Shown here: piece by piece, positions 36,362 to 47,612 of the stretch
Layout: each line of letters starts with the position of its first letter
Numbering within the stretch: the first letter of the stretch is position 1
Origin: Parapristionchus giblindavisi
Taxonomy: Eukaryota; Nematoda; Chromadorea; Rhabditida; Diplogasteridae
Assembly: GCA_943737045.1 (NCBI GenBank)
Contig: CALSFV010000257.1
Location: 124,001 to 188,000, forward strand
Direction: 5' to 3'
DNA: 64,000 nt
Position numbers and translations under genes: made by a program
The notes under the pieces: model-generated
Databases searched by the model: none
What the model was told of the DNA's origin: nothing
What the model saw: only the letters and a program-made list of their open reading frames with translations

Positions 36362-37408
36362 ATTATTGATTTCTTTCTCATATTTTGATCCCTAGTATTA
36401 CTGTACTATTCTCATATCTATAGTTACTGCTAATAATTTATCCATGCAATATTTATTTGTAAGCTGATGCACGGTATACGGTATTCATTTTATCGATCGA
36501 TATCGAAGTTTTCAATTGCCTCTCAGCTGTTTTTCTCGGTTACTGTATCTCTTATAACTTTACTCGATATTTTATTGTAATTGTTTATCGGTAATTTATT
36601 TTAATGATTGTTCACGAAATCGTTAAAGGGACGGTATCCCTTGGAGAATTATGCGTTCAAATTCGCGGGGGATCCCCGTACGGAAAAGTCGAACTAGAGT
36701 ATTTCAAAGAAATCAGCAAAAATCGCGGCCCGATCTGGTATTCGAACCCTTCAGTCACGGCCAATGAGAGCGCCCTAGACCACTTGGCCAAATAGAGATG
36801 TTAGCCTTTTGTTGGAAAGAGATATGTCTGTCCATGAAGAGACACATTTGCATAGACGGGTTATATTAAGAGGTAGCACAGATATTCATTATGTAAATCA
36901 AATTTCGATTTGCATGCACTGCATCAATATGTGTTTTGCATCAAATATCGATGCTCTGGCGAAGCTCCAGCGTGGAAATCAATTGCGCTTTCGTTAAACT
37001 ACAGTATGATAGTTCGTCAATTCGTGGTGGGACAAAATTTCACATTCGAACATTTTCGGAATTTCAATCAATATATTTATGGGAAACTCTCCCTTTAAGC
37101 ATCTACGCATCAATCGTTAAGCATGTACAGTATGCCTTTATTTCCTTGTATACGGTACTCATTAATCAATAAATCAATATATGTAGTTGTTTTTACGAGG
37201 AATTTATGTGAAGGTCAAAGAGTGCCTGAATTGTATTTATAAACTCTGTTTTCTGTTTTAATAATTGGTTAAATGTTTTTGAAATTCCTTCACATACGCG
37301 ATGGATCTAGAAGTCTATAAATAGCTTTATTCTCGTCCAATTATTGTTTTAGTAGGGAACCTTTATATATTTATAAATTCAGAGTTTACATTCCTGTCTA
37401 AAAGTGTA
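36362..37408. other. Intergenic, genes 9-10
   Basis: Holds a minus-strand tRNA-like remnant, then the conserved upstream block with GAAGGTCAAAGAGTGCCTG (about 37211) and an ATTCAG acceptor before the gene 10 ATG. Confidence 0.5.
36733..36800 (-). repeat. tRNA-like (SINE-like) remnant
   Basis: The minus strand reads GGCCAAGTGGTCTAGGGCGC (D-arm-like) and, 25 bases on, GAAGGGTTCGAATACCAG (T-arm-like). Stems are imperfect and there is no matching acceptor end, so a tRNA-derived repeat rather than a gene. Confidence 0.5.
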
Positions 37409-37490
37409 ATGGGAAGACGAGGAACCGGTGCTCCCAAGAGACAAAGAACTGTAAGTTGTGTGTATCTTGGGTCGTGGCCACTTGAGCAAA

Positions 37491-38908
37491 AGACATTTGC
37501 GCCACACGATGGGCCTGGACACTTGCGCCAGTGACATATGCGCCGAGGGACATTTGCGCCAGTCCCAAATGCGCCGAGGTCATTTGCGCCGAACCCAAAT
37601 GCGCCGAGGTCATTTGCGCCGAACATAGAAATTGGACATTTGCGCCGAACATAGAAATTGGACATTTGCGCCGTTCCCAAATGCGCCGAGGTCATTTGCG
37701 CCGAACATAGAAATTGGACATTTGCGCCGAACCCAAATGCGCCGAGGTCATTTGCGCCGAACATAGAAATTGGACATTTGCGCCGTTCCCAAATGCGCCG
37801 AGGTCATTTGCGCCGAACATAGAAATTGGACATTTGCGCCGAACCCAAATGCGCCGAGGTCATTTGCGCCGAACATAGAAATTGGACATTTGCGCCGTTC
37901 CCAAATGCGCCGAGGTCATTTGCGCCGAACATAGAAAGTGGACATTTGCGCCGAACCCAAATGCGCTGAGGTCATTTGCGCCGAACATAGAAATTGGACA
38001 TTTGCGCCGGTCCCAAATGCGCCGAGGTCATTTGCGCCGAACATAGAAAGTGGACATTTGCGCCGAACCCAAATGCGCCGAGGTCATTTGCGCCGAACAT
38101 AGAAATTGGACATTTGCGCCGTTCCCAAATGCGCCGAGGTCATTTGCGCCGAACATAGAAATTGGACATTTGCGCCGGTCCCAAATGCGCCGAGGTCATT
38201 TGCGCCGAACATAGAAAGTGGACATTTGCGCCGAACCCAAATGCGCCGAGGTCATTTGCGCCGAACATAGAAAGAGGGCCTTTGCGCCGAATACATAATG
38301 GGAAATTTGCGCCGAAAGTGAGAATGGGACATTTGCGCCGAACACATAATGGGACATTTGCGCCGAAGGCAGAATGGGACATTTGCGCCGAAAGTGAGAA
38401 TGGGACATTTGCGCCGAACACATAATGGGACATTTGCGCCGAAGACAGAATGGGACATTTGCGCCGAAGACAGAATGGGACATTTGCGCCGAAAGTGAGA
38501 ATGGGACATTTGCGCCGAAGACAGAATGGGACATTTGCGCCGAAGACAGAATGGGACATTTGCGCCGAAAGTGAGAATGGGACATTTGCGCCGAACACAT
38601 AATTGGACATTTGCGCCGAAGACAGAATGGGACATTTGCGCCGAAAGTGAGAATGGGACATTTGCGCCGAACACATAATGGGACATTTGCGCCGAAGACA
38701 GAATGGGACATTTGCGCCGAAAGTGAGAATGGGACATTTGCGCCGAACACATAATGGGACATTTGCGCCGAACACATAATCGGACATTTGCGCCGAAAGT
38801 GTGAATGGGACATTTGCGCCGAAAATGAAAACAGGACAGTTGCGCCGAAAATGGAAACATGACATTTGCGCCGAAATTGAGAATGGGACATTTGCGCCGA
38901 ACATCAAA
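37491..38908 (+). repeat. Minisatellite array, left arm
   Basis: Units of about 25-26 bases built on GGACATTTGCGCCGAA plus a short variable tail (AGTGAGAAT, CACATAAT, GACAGAAT), and in the outer part longer compound units with CCCAAATGCGCCGAGGTC. Open frames through it (FGANVPF and SAQMSH repeats) exist only because the units lack stops. Confidence 0.95.
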
Positions 38909-39242
38909 AGGTAAGCAATTTGTAATTTTGCTTTATTTTTAAATTTTGCCTGAAATGACTTCTTTTATTTTTAATTCTCCGAGTTTTCAAACTCTTTTTT
39001 ATTCAACAAGAAAGTGACATTAATTAAATATAACAATGATAAAGAGAAGTTTCAATTCTATTTGAGTTTTGCATAACTGATAAGTGATTCGTGGTGTTGC
39101 ATAGAACACTATCTGAGAAAATCCACATAGCTGCGGTATCGATGAAAAATGAATTTTCCTATTTTATGTATGACAATTGCACGCTCCATGAGTGAAGTTC
39201 ACTTGCACTTGGAAATATATTCCAATTGAAAATTCGCTTCAG

Positions 39243-39700
39243 GGACCACACCACGGATTGGCGACGTTTCCTAAAAAGTTTATGTCGAATCCAATCGATT
39301 CGGGAGTGGGTGCAATCGAATCCTTGTCGAATTCTAAGAAACTATTCCCAAGGAGAGTTTTTCGATCAACGGTCAACGAAGGCTGGAATTGGGAATTTTC
39401 GAAAAAAAATTACATTAAATTAATTCTCGCTATTTTCCATAATTCTCACTATGTAGAAGCGATTGAGCAAATAACAAGTTTACATTCGCCATGGAAAATA
39501 GTGAGAATTAATTTAATGTAAACATTTTTTTCGAAAATTCCCAATTCCAGCGTTCGTTGACCATTGATCGAAAAAATTCTCCTTGGCAATAGTTTCTTAT
39601 AATTAGACAAGGATTCGATTGCACTCACTCCCGAATCGATTGGATTCAAAATAAACTTTTTAGGAAACGTCGCCAAACCGTGGTATGGTCACCCCCCCCT
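39243..39700. repeat. Nested palindrome in left arm
   Basis: ACCACGGATTGGCGACGTTT at the left mirrors the right end AAACGTCGCCAAACCGTGGT; the centre is near 39482. A mirrored copy lies at about 40815-41285. Probably a separate element captured inside the large fold-back. Confidence 0.75.
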
Positions 39701-40234
39701 CGTTTTCCACCTCAGGCATAAGTTTTAGAAAAAAGATTGAATATAAAGAGGGCGCGGCGAATGCCAAACGGGTTTGGTGGGATGCATTAGAGAGGATATG
39801 CGTACGCGATGGCATCCGATGATTGTATACGTCGCACTCTCCGTCGCGCTACCAAACCTGTCTGAGATGCGACGCTCTGACTAATGAACTATCGTCTCAT
39901 TATTGCTAAAACACACCAAGCCGCGCTCTACAGATTTGTAAGACCCCTTAGCATCCCTTTTGCCACGCTATTCCCATCTCTTTCGCATTTTGAACTAACG
40001 TGTGCAATACCTCGAATCACTCAAATAGAATTGAAACTTCTCTTTATCATTGTTATATTTAATTAATGTCACTTTCTTGTTGAATAAAAAAGAGTTTGAA
40101 AATTCGGAGAAATAAAAATAAAAGAATTTCAGGCAAAAAAAGGAAGTCTTCGAAAAATTTAAAAAAAGCAAAATTACAAATTGCCTTTTGATATTTGTAA
40201 TTGCAATAAGTCATTCAAATACCTATCTATTTTT

Positions 40235-40708
40235 CGGCGCAAATGTCCCATTCTCACTTTCGGCGCAAATGTCCCATTCTGTGTTCGGCGCAAATGTCCC
40301 ATTCTCACTTTCGGCGCAAATGTCCCATTCTGACTTTCGGCGCAAATGTCCCATTCTCATTTTCGGCGCAAATGTCCCATTCTCATTTTCGGCGCAAATG
40401 TCCCATTCTCATTTTCGGCGCAAATGTCCCATTCTCATTTTCGGCGCAAATGTCCCATTCTCATTTTCGGCGCAAATGTCCCATTCTGTCTTCGGCGCAA
40501 ATGTCCCATTATGTGTTCGGCGCAAATGTCCCATTCTCACTTTCGGCGCGAATGTCCCATTCTGTTTTCGGCGCAAATGACCTCGGCGCTAATGTCCAAT
40601 TTCTATGTTCGGCGCAAAAGACCTCGGCGCATTTGGGTTCGCGCAAATGTCCAATTTCTATGTTCGGCGCAATTGACCTCGGCGCATTTGGGTTCGGCGC
40701 AAATGTCG
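40235..40708 (-). repeat. Minisatellite array, inner copy
   Basis: Same units as the left array but inverted (TTCGGCGCAAATGTCC). Adjoins a second, partial copy of the unique arm segment. Confidence 0.92.
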
Positions 40709-41624
40709 GATGCCATCGCGTACGCATATCCTCTCTAATGCATCCCACCAAACCCGTTTGGCATTCGCCGCGCCCTCTTTATATTCAATCTTTTTTCTAA
40801 AACTTATGCCTGAGGTGGAAAACGAGGGGGGGGGTGACCATACCACGGTTTGGCGACGTTTCCTAAAAAGTTTATTTTGAATCCAATCGATTCGGGAGTG
40901 AGTGCAATCGAATCCTTGTCTAATTATAAGAAACTATTGCCAAGGAGAATTTTTTCGATCAATGGTCAACGAACGCTGGAATTGGGAATTTTCGAAAAAA
41001 ATGTTTACATTAAATTAATTCTCACTATTTTCCATGGCGAATGTAAACTTGTTATTTGCTCAATCGCTTCTACATAGTGAGAATTATGGAAAATAGCGAG
41101 AATTAATTTAATGTAATTTTTTTTCGAAAATTCCCAATTCCAGCCTTCGTTGACCGTTGATCGAAAAACTCTCCTTGGGAATAGTTTCTTAGAATTCGAC
41201 AAGGATTCGATTGCACCCACTCCCGAATCGATTGGATTCGAAATAAACTTTTTAGGAAACGTCGCCAATCCGTGGTGTGGTCCCTGAAGCGAATTTTCAA
41301 TTGGAATATATTTCCAAGTGCAAGTGAACTTCACTCATGGAGCGTGCAATTATCATACATAAAATAGGAAAATTCATTTTTCATCGATACCGCAGCTATG
41401 TGGATTTTCTCAGATAGTGTTCTATGCAACACCACGAATCACTTATCAGTTATGCAAAACTCAAATAGAATTGAAACTTCTCTTTATCATTGTTATATTT
41501 AATTAATGTCACTTTCTTGTTGAATTAAAAAGAGTTTGAAAACTCGGAGAATTAAAAATAAAAGAAGTCATTTCAGGCAAAATTTAAAAATAAAGCAAAA
41601 TTACAAATTGCTTACCTTTTGATG

Positions 41625-42213
41625 TTCGGCGCAAATGTCCCATTCTCAATTTCGGCGCAAATGTCATGTTTCCATTTTCGGCGCAACTGTCCTGTTTTCA
41701 TTTTCGGCGCAAATGTCCCATTCACACTTTCGGCGCAAATGTCCCATTATGTGTTCGGCGCAAATGTCCCATTCTGTGTTCGGCGCAAATGTCCCATTCT
41801 CATTTTCGGCGCAAATGTCCCATTCTGTCTTCGGCGCAAATGTCCCATTATGTGTTCGGCGCAAATGTCCCATTCTCACTTTCGGCGCGAATGTCCCATT
41901 CTGTTTTCGGCGCAAATGACCTCGGCGCAAATGTCCAATTTCTATGTTCGGCGCAAAAGACCTCGGCGCATTTGGGTTCGCGCAAATGTCCAATTTCTAT
42001 GTTCGGCGCAATTGACCTCGGCGCATTTGGGTTCGGCGCAAATGTCCAATTTCTATGTTCGGCGCAAAAGACCTCGGCGCATTTGGGTTCGGCGCAAATG
42101 TCCAATTTCTATGTTCGGCGCAAATGACCTCGGCGCATTTGGGTTCGGCGCAAATGGATCTCGGCGCATTTGGGACCGGCGCAAATGCTGTTATTCGGCG
42201 CAAATGTCTTTTT
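41625..42213 (-). repeat. Minisatellite array, right arm
   Basis: Inverted TTCGGCGCAAATGTCC units; shorter than the left array, so the arms have changed copy number independently. Confidence 0.93.
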
Positions 42214-43698
42214 CTCAACTGGCCACGACCCGTGTATCTTATATCTATCTTTAAATGAATCACGGTTTTTAAAAGTGGATTTAATATATCCATCGAAAGT
42301 AAATATTTATCGATTTTTCTATGGAATATTCGAAACTTTTATACCCGGAGAGCTGAAAGATAGTATAAACCTGCGAGAGACATCGGAGATTAAAAAAAAT
42401 GTTGTGCTTTCTTTTTTTCATTTCACTGCCACAAATGAATCGAATATTTGAATATTTACAGAATAATAATGATGATGAAGTTGATCAGAATGATATTAAA
42501 GATAAGAATAATCAGGTACTTCTAATTATTCCAATTTAATTATCTATTTAATTTCAATGAAATTATGATTTCCAATAATTTATTCCCAAGGAGAGAAAAC
42601 GTGGAATCTTTTGAACCTGAAATTCTTACTACCATATTCTTTACAGTAATCTTTTCAGATTGAACAATTAAAACTTGCATTGGACCAGAAAACGGTTCGT
42701 ATTATTAGAATTTTGTTTAAAAATGTTTTAAATCTTATTTTTATAGAAAGAAATAGAAGAACTCACTATTGCTGATAAATCTCTTCGAGTAGTTATTAAT
42801 ATGAAGAGGAAAGAATTGGAAGTTGAAAGAGAAAAGAACAAAAAACTCACAGAGACTAACTCACAACTACAATCCAATCTAGTTAGTGAATTTATTTAAT
42901 CAAATGAAACCGCTTGCGACATAATCCTAAGACCTCTACTCACCAAGAAATACAGATTTCTCATTAGTTTTCAAGCTGAACAATATGAGATCAACTATTT
43001 TATTTCACGATTAGAAAATTTTGGATACGATCTCTCTTTAAAGGGACAGTAACGGATTTAAAATCAGTATTGAAATTTATAAATTGTTTAATATTCTCTG
43101 CAGTTTCTAATAATCAAATACAAAGTATTTATATCTTCCCTTCTTCAATTAGTATTTTTTTGCTGATCATGGAACTTATGATAATTTTGAAGAAGAAAAA
43201 AATGCACTACTGGCATCTCTGTATTCTGATATTATTTCATTCAGAAGGAGATCGAATCTGAAAAGGCTAAGAATGAACTATTGAATTCAAAATTGGAGGA
43301 ATTGTCACATAAGATTTCTGATATGGTTAGTATTATAATATTTTGATATTAGACGTTATTTCTATATTTACATGCTAATGTATACACTTTACGAATGAGT
43401 ATTACTAATATTTCGACCAGGAAAGAAGATTTTGATATTTACTCCAACCCTGTGGTGATTGGTGGATTTATCTGGTGAGAATTTTTTTGCTTATTCGAAT
43501 TACACGATTTTTAAAATATGTTTGGAGAAAATGTTAATACAGGAGAATATATGCGCGTAATCACAACAATCGTGATTTTTTTATCTTTTTATCTCTACTG
43601 TAAGAATTCTAATTCCGGGTGAGGCATTTAACTTTTCTATAGTTATCACTATTATTATATTATATTGATTCTTTTATACTGCGCAGTCACTTAATCTA

Positions 43699-44002
43699 TG
43701 CGTCGTTACATTTGGCCTACACGCCTACGATATCACGTAAACGAAAGTTATATTGCGCTTACCCGTGCGTCGGCATAAATTTTAGTATGTTGGGTCACAA
43801 GTGGAAAACCCTGATTCTACATGAAATTACTGTAGAAGGTTACGGTAGTCTCATTATTGATCGATGGTACGGTAGCTTCTTACCGTATCCCCATTGACAT
43901 TCAGGGTTTTCCACTTGGCAATTTACGTCGACGCACGGGCAAGCGAAATGCAACGTTCGTTTACGTGACGGCGTAGGCGCGTAAGGCAAATATAACGACG
44001 CA
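43699..44002. mobile_element. Hairpin MITE in gene 10 intron
   Basis: Ends TGCGTCGTTA and TAACGACGCA; long mirrored stretches including GGGTTTTCCACTTG. CTA at 43696-43698 and 44003-44005 is a 3-bp target duplication. Confidence 0.8.
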
Positions 44003-44761
44003 CTAATGCATTTCCATTCGATAATCACCTATATTTTTAGTACGTTCCCCTGTACAGTAACTCATAAGTTGCGTATTATCGCTCTTGATAACAAATCAAA
44101 GAACTTGGAGAAGGTTATGCATTGTACTTTCATCGAAAGTAAAGCACACGGATGTCCCCGCTTCATCACTTGGAAGGTATAAGTATTGCTCATTTTAGAA
44201 AATATTTTCAGTCTTAAATAATCTACAAATCAATTTAGGATCTTCTCGAACAATCAAATGGATATATTAAAGACGATGCGATTATTCTTGAAATTGAATT
44301 CAAAGTGTACCCCTCATTGTCAGCGTCTTAGAAATTCTTGAATTTGGCTCCCTTTCATTCTTATCGGTTACACAATTTATTGTAATAGTATATCTTTACT
44401 TCACAATTTGTTTCTGATAGTTTGATGATATAGTAAGAGATTCCTTACATTTTTGTTGTCTTTGCTACTATGATTTTACTCGTATCTCACATTGTTTTTA
44501 ATTGTTTTCTGCGATTCCGGCAACTCCGATACTGTTTCCAGTGTACTCTTCTTTGCTAAATTCTATTAATTTGTTATTCCATATTATACTCAGCATCTCT
44601 AATCAATAAAATAAGAATTTGTTTATTATTGCGAGTTGTTGGTGTGAAGGTCGAAGTGCCTGCCTTAGAATATATCTGAAAACTTGATTGAAAATTGAAA
44701 GTTTTAATCGCTTTCATTGATTTGTTTTGAGAGGTTTCATCTAATTGTAAAGTCCGCTATT

Positions 44762-47074
44762 ATGGAAGGACTGGAAGGTGGACCTCACAAGAAACAAAGA
44801 CTTGTAAGTTTATCAGATCTTCTCTTATTCAACCTCATTATTGAGCATGGAATATTGATTTTTCCAGGATCTTTCTCTATCTACCGTAGTAGTTACAGAT
44901 GAAATTGATCATGATCGGGATTCGTCATCGATTACTATTATCGATAACTCGGTGAGTTTGCTTTTTGATAGTTTAAATTTTAACAACTTTAATTTCAGGT
45001 TGAAACTCTCCACAAGGAATTGAATGTGAAGAATGTTGGTTATTATAATCAATCGATCGATTATATCTTTAAAATACCGTAGTCTACAGTAATATTTTCG
45101 TTTCAGGAAGAGCTCAAACGGAAGCTGCGTGAAGGTATCTCACAGTTGGATAAAAAGGTTACATATTTTTTATCTCATGTTCAATAGTCGCGAAAAGAAA
45201 AAGAGGTTAGAGAGTGTGTGAAACGATGAGTATGATCTGCTTTTCTTTTCTTTTCGCATCTTTTGAAATTGGCTTTAGATGTTTTTTAAACACAGAACAT
45301 AGTAATTATGCATAATTTAAGTAAATATAATTTTCAGATCAATAATTTCCATCAACAACTCAATCCTAATGTCGAAAACGGTGAACAACAACAAATTGGA
45401 GATGCAGAAGTATATATATATTTTAATTTTGATGTATAATTAAACAACTACTCTTCGGCTTGAAGAGCTCTCACGTGAATTTACCGCAAAAGAGGTTGAG
45501 TCGACTATTTAATAACAATCGATCGATTTGGGATTTATCGATTGATTTTAGGAACAAGTCAAGGCTAGACTTCTTGCAATCATTTCTGAAAGATCTAAAA
45601 AGGTATAACTGTTCACAAAATGAGATATAGTTAATTATCGTTTTTTTTGTTTAGATCAGTGCTATCGATCAACAACTTGATAATGCGAAAGATGGAAATC
45701 GCAATCATAATGGAATTGGCATGGGTGACTATGAAGGCAATATTGATCAGGTGTTTTATCTTAATTTATCTATTCTTTTTAAATGACGCGATATTGTTAA
45801 CTATTAAATCTGCTTTTAATTGACAAAAAAAATAAAATAAAATAATACTCATTATATTATCGATTACTTTCACTTTTTTTCAGATTCAAAAGTTGAAAGT
45901 TGCATTGGACGAGAAAACGGTTAGTAGTCTATATTAAAATTGTTGCTCGAATTATATTATTTATTTTTTAAAGAACGAAATGAAGGATCAACTTCTTACG
46001 GAAAAGTCTCTTCGAGTAGTTATTTCAATGAAAAATGAGGAGTTGGAAGCTGAACGGGAAAAGAACAAGAAACATACAGAGACCATCTCACGACTACAAC
46101 TGAGTTTGGTTAGCTGAATTTCTTGGAGAAAAAATTTATATTGTCCGTATAAAATGTACTTGCATAATTTCCTTGCTACTCCTGCTAAACAGAGAAAGAA
46201 CTATCGATCGACCCCCCCTTCCATCCCTTCCATTCCCTTCGTTCTCTCGGATCTACGTCCTATCTCTCGTGGACTCTCTCCCTAAACATAGAAATTCATT
46301 GTGGCTCTGGCTGGCTACTCTCGTAACAAATAAACAAGTGTATTTTATACGGTCAATAATTACATTTAGAAATAAATTTCAGAAAGAACTCCAATCTGAA
46401 AAAGATAAAAATAAACAATTGAATTCAAAATTGGAGGAATTGAAAGTTCAGTTTTCCAAGGTTTGTTGTCATCTCTAATACAGTTGCATATTTTGGTCCA
46501 ATTTAGTTTGCTCATGAGGACACCCTACGACTGCGTATTAAGAATATTTCCACTATTCCAAAAAATCAACCTATTCTCTCAACGCCTAAGACGATTGATG
46601 GACTTATCTGGTACGAATTGTTTTCTAAATGTTGTTGGAAAGAAAGAAAAATAAAAATAATTACAGGAAAATCGTAGCGAGGAAAATAAACAAAGATAAT
46701 ATTGATTATTTATCAGTTTTTCTCTATTGCAATAACTCTGATTCAGGGTCAGTTATCTCTGCAATTTTCAATCGATAATCCACATTTTACAGTAATTTCT
46801 CGAGAACCGTAATGTCCAAGTTTCGTCTTCTCACTTTCTATGAAAAAGTGAAGAACTTGGAGAGATCTGTTAATCACACTTTCACCGAAGGCGCAAAGAA
46901 TATTGGATACCCTTCATTCATTGCTTGGAGGGTATATTATTGTTGCATTATTATAATTCACATTTATTGATTTATGAATGAATTTAGGATCTACTTGATA
47001 AGACAAATGGATACGTTGAAAATGATGTCGTCCTTGTAGAAATTGGAATGAGAGTATACTCACAAGTTGAATAA
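44762..47074 (+). CDS. Coiled-coil MATH gene 11
   Basis: Coil exons: 44762-44803, 44868-44951, 44999-45034, 45107-45157, 45338-45409, 45459-45494, 45552-45602, 45655-45750, 45884-45919, 45974-46108, 46383-46460. MATH exons: 46507-46610, 46667-46747, 46793-46931, 46988-47074. The start is MEGLEGGPHKKQRL. The acceptor of the 36-base exon at 45459 is CGG instead of CAG; leaving that exon out keeps the frame, giving about 363 residues. The coil ends KVQFSK, not KISDM. MATH is a distinct subtype (TIDGLIW, KVKNLE, FIAWR, GYVENDVV, YSQVE). Its last exon is the model for relic exons elsewhere in the window. Confidence 0.82.
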
Positions 47075-47612
47075 ATTATTGATTTCTTTCTGATATTGTG
47101 ATCCCTATTATTACTGTACTATACTCATATTCATAGTCACTGATAATAACTTCTTCATGCAATATTGATTTGTAAGCTGAGGCTCGGTATACGGTATTCA
47201 TTTGATCGATCGATATTGTTGTTTTTAATGGCATATCAGCTGTTTTTCTCGGTTACTGTATTTCTCACAATTTTACACGGTATTTTATTGTAATTATTTA
47301 TCGGTAATTTCTTTTTATGGTAGATTCATGAAACCATTAAGCATCTGCATGTCTTTATTTCCTTGTATACGATATTCATTAATCAATAAATCAATATAGT
47401 TGTTGTTATGTGGAATTTATGGGAAGGTTAAAGAATACCTGGATTGTATTTATAAACTCTGTTCTCTGTGACGTCATGATTTTTCAAATTTCTTTACATA
47501 CGCGATGTATCTCAAGTCTTTGAATAGCTTTAGTCGCATTCAATTTTCGATTTTAATAGGAAATCTTTATATGAGAGGAATCGGGAGAAAATCGACCGTT
47601 TCGGAGGGTCCG

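Larger units (their letters stand above)
37469..42231. mobile_element. 4.8-kb fold-back element with minisatellite ends
   Basis: Ends GGGTCGTGGCCA and TGGCCACGACCC are inverted. GTGTATCTT directly repeated at 37460-37468 and 42232-42240 is a 9-bp target duplication. Each arm consists of tandem CATTTGCGCC units followed by a unique segment. The left arm (37469 to about 39820) mirrors the right (about 40708-42231), with an extra partial right-arm copy (about 40016-40707) in the middle. Architecture and 9-bp duplication resemble Drosophila FB and Mutator-like elements; that link is inference. No transposase recognised. Confidence 0.85.
37409..44331 (+). pseudogene. Coiled-coil MATH gene 10, damaged
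   Basis: Exons by similarity: 37409-37450 (MGRRGTGAPKRQRT), 42462-42515, 42659-42694, 42747-42881, 43245-43325 (coil), 43374-43474, 43543-43618, 44041-44176, 44239-44331 (MATH). Three lesions: the acceptor of the first MATH exon is CAT instead of CAG; the second MATH exon has an extra T in a T-run, giving a stop; exon 2 (GIFETF type, near 42322) has lost both splice sites. Intron 1 is 5 kb because of a fold-back element. The N-terminus and coil are of the short type, but the KEIESEK coil exon and MATH are of the long-gene type, so it is also a chimera. AATAAA at 44605-44610. Confidence 0.75.

Noticed and set aside
38140..38907. Long open frames of FGANVPF / SAQMSH repeats on the minus strand (and partners at 40188-40800 and 41619-42254)
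   Set aside because: They run through the minisatellite in several frames at once and arise from stop-free repeat units; no start context, splice structure or domain.
37491..38908. Regular repeats with variable tails, looking like a CRISPR array
   Set aside because: Units are only about 25 bases, the variable part is short and drawn from a few types, arrays are mirrored, and the genome is eukaryotic with introns.
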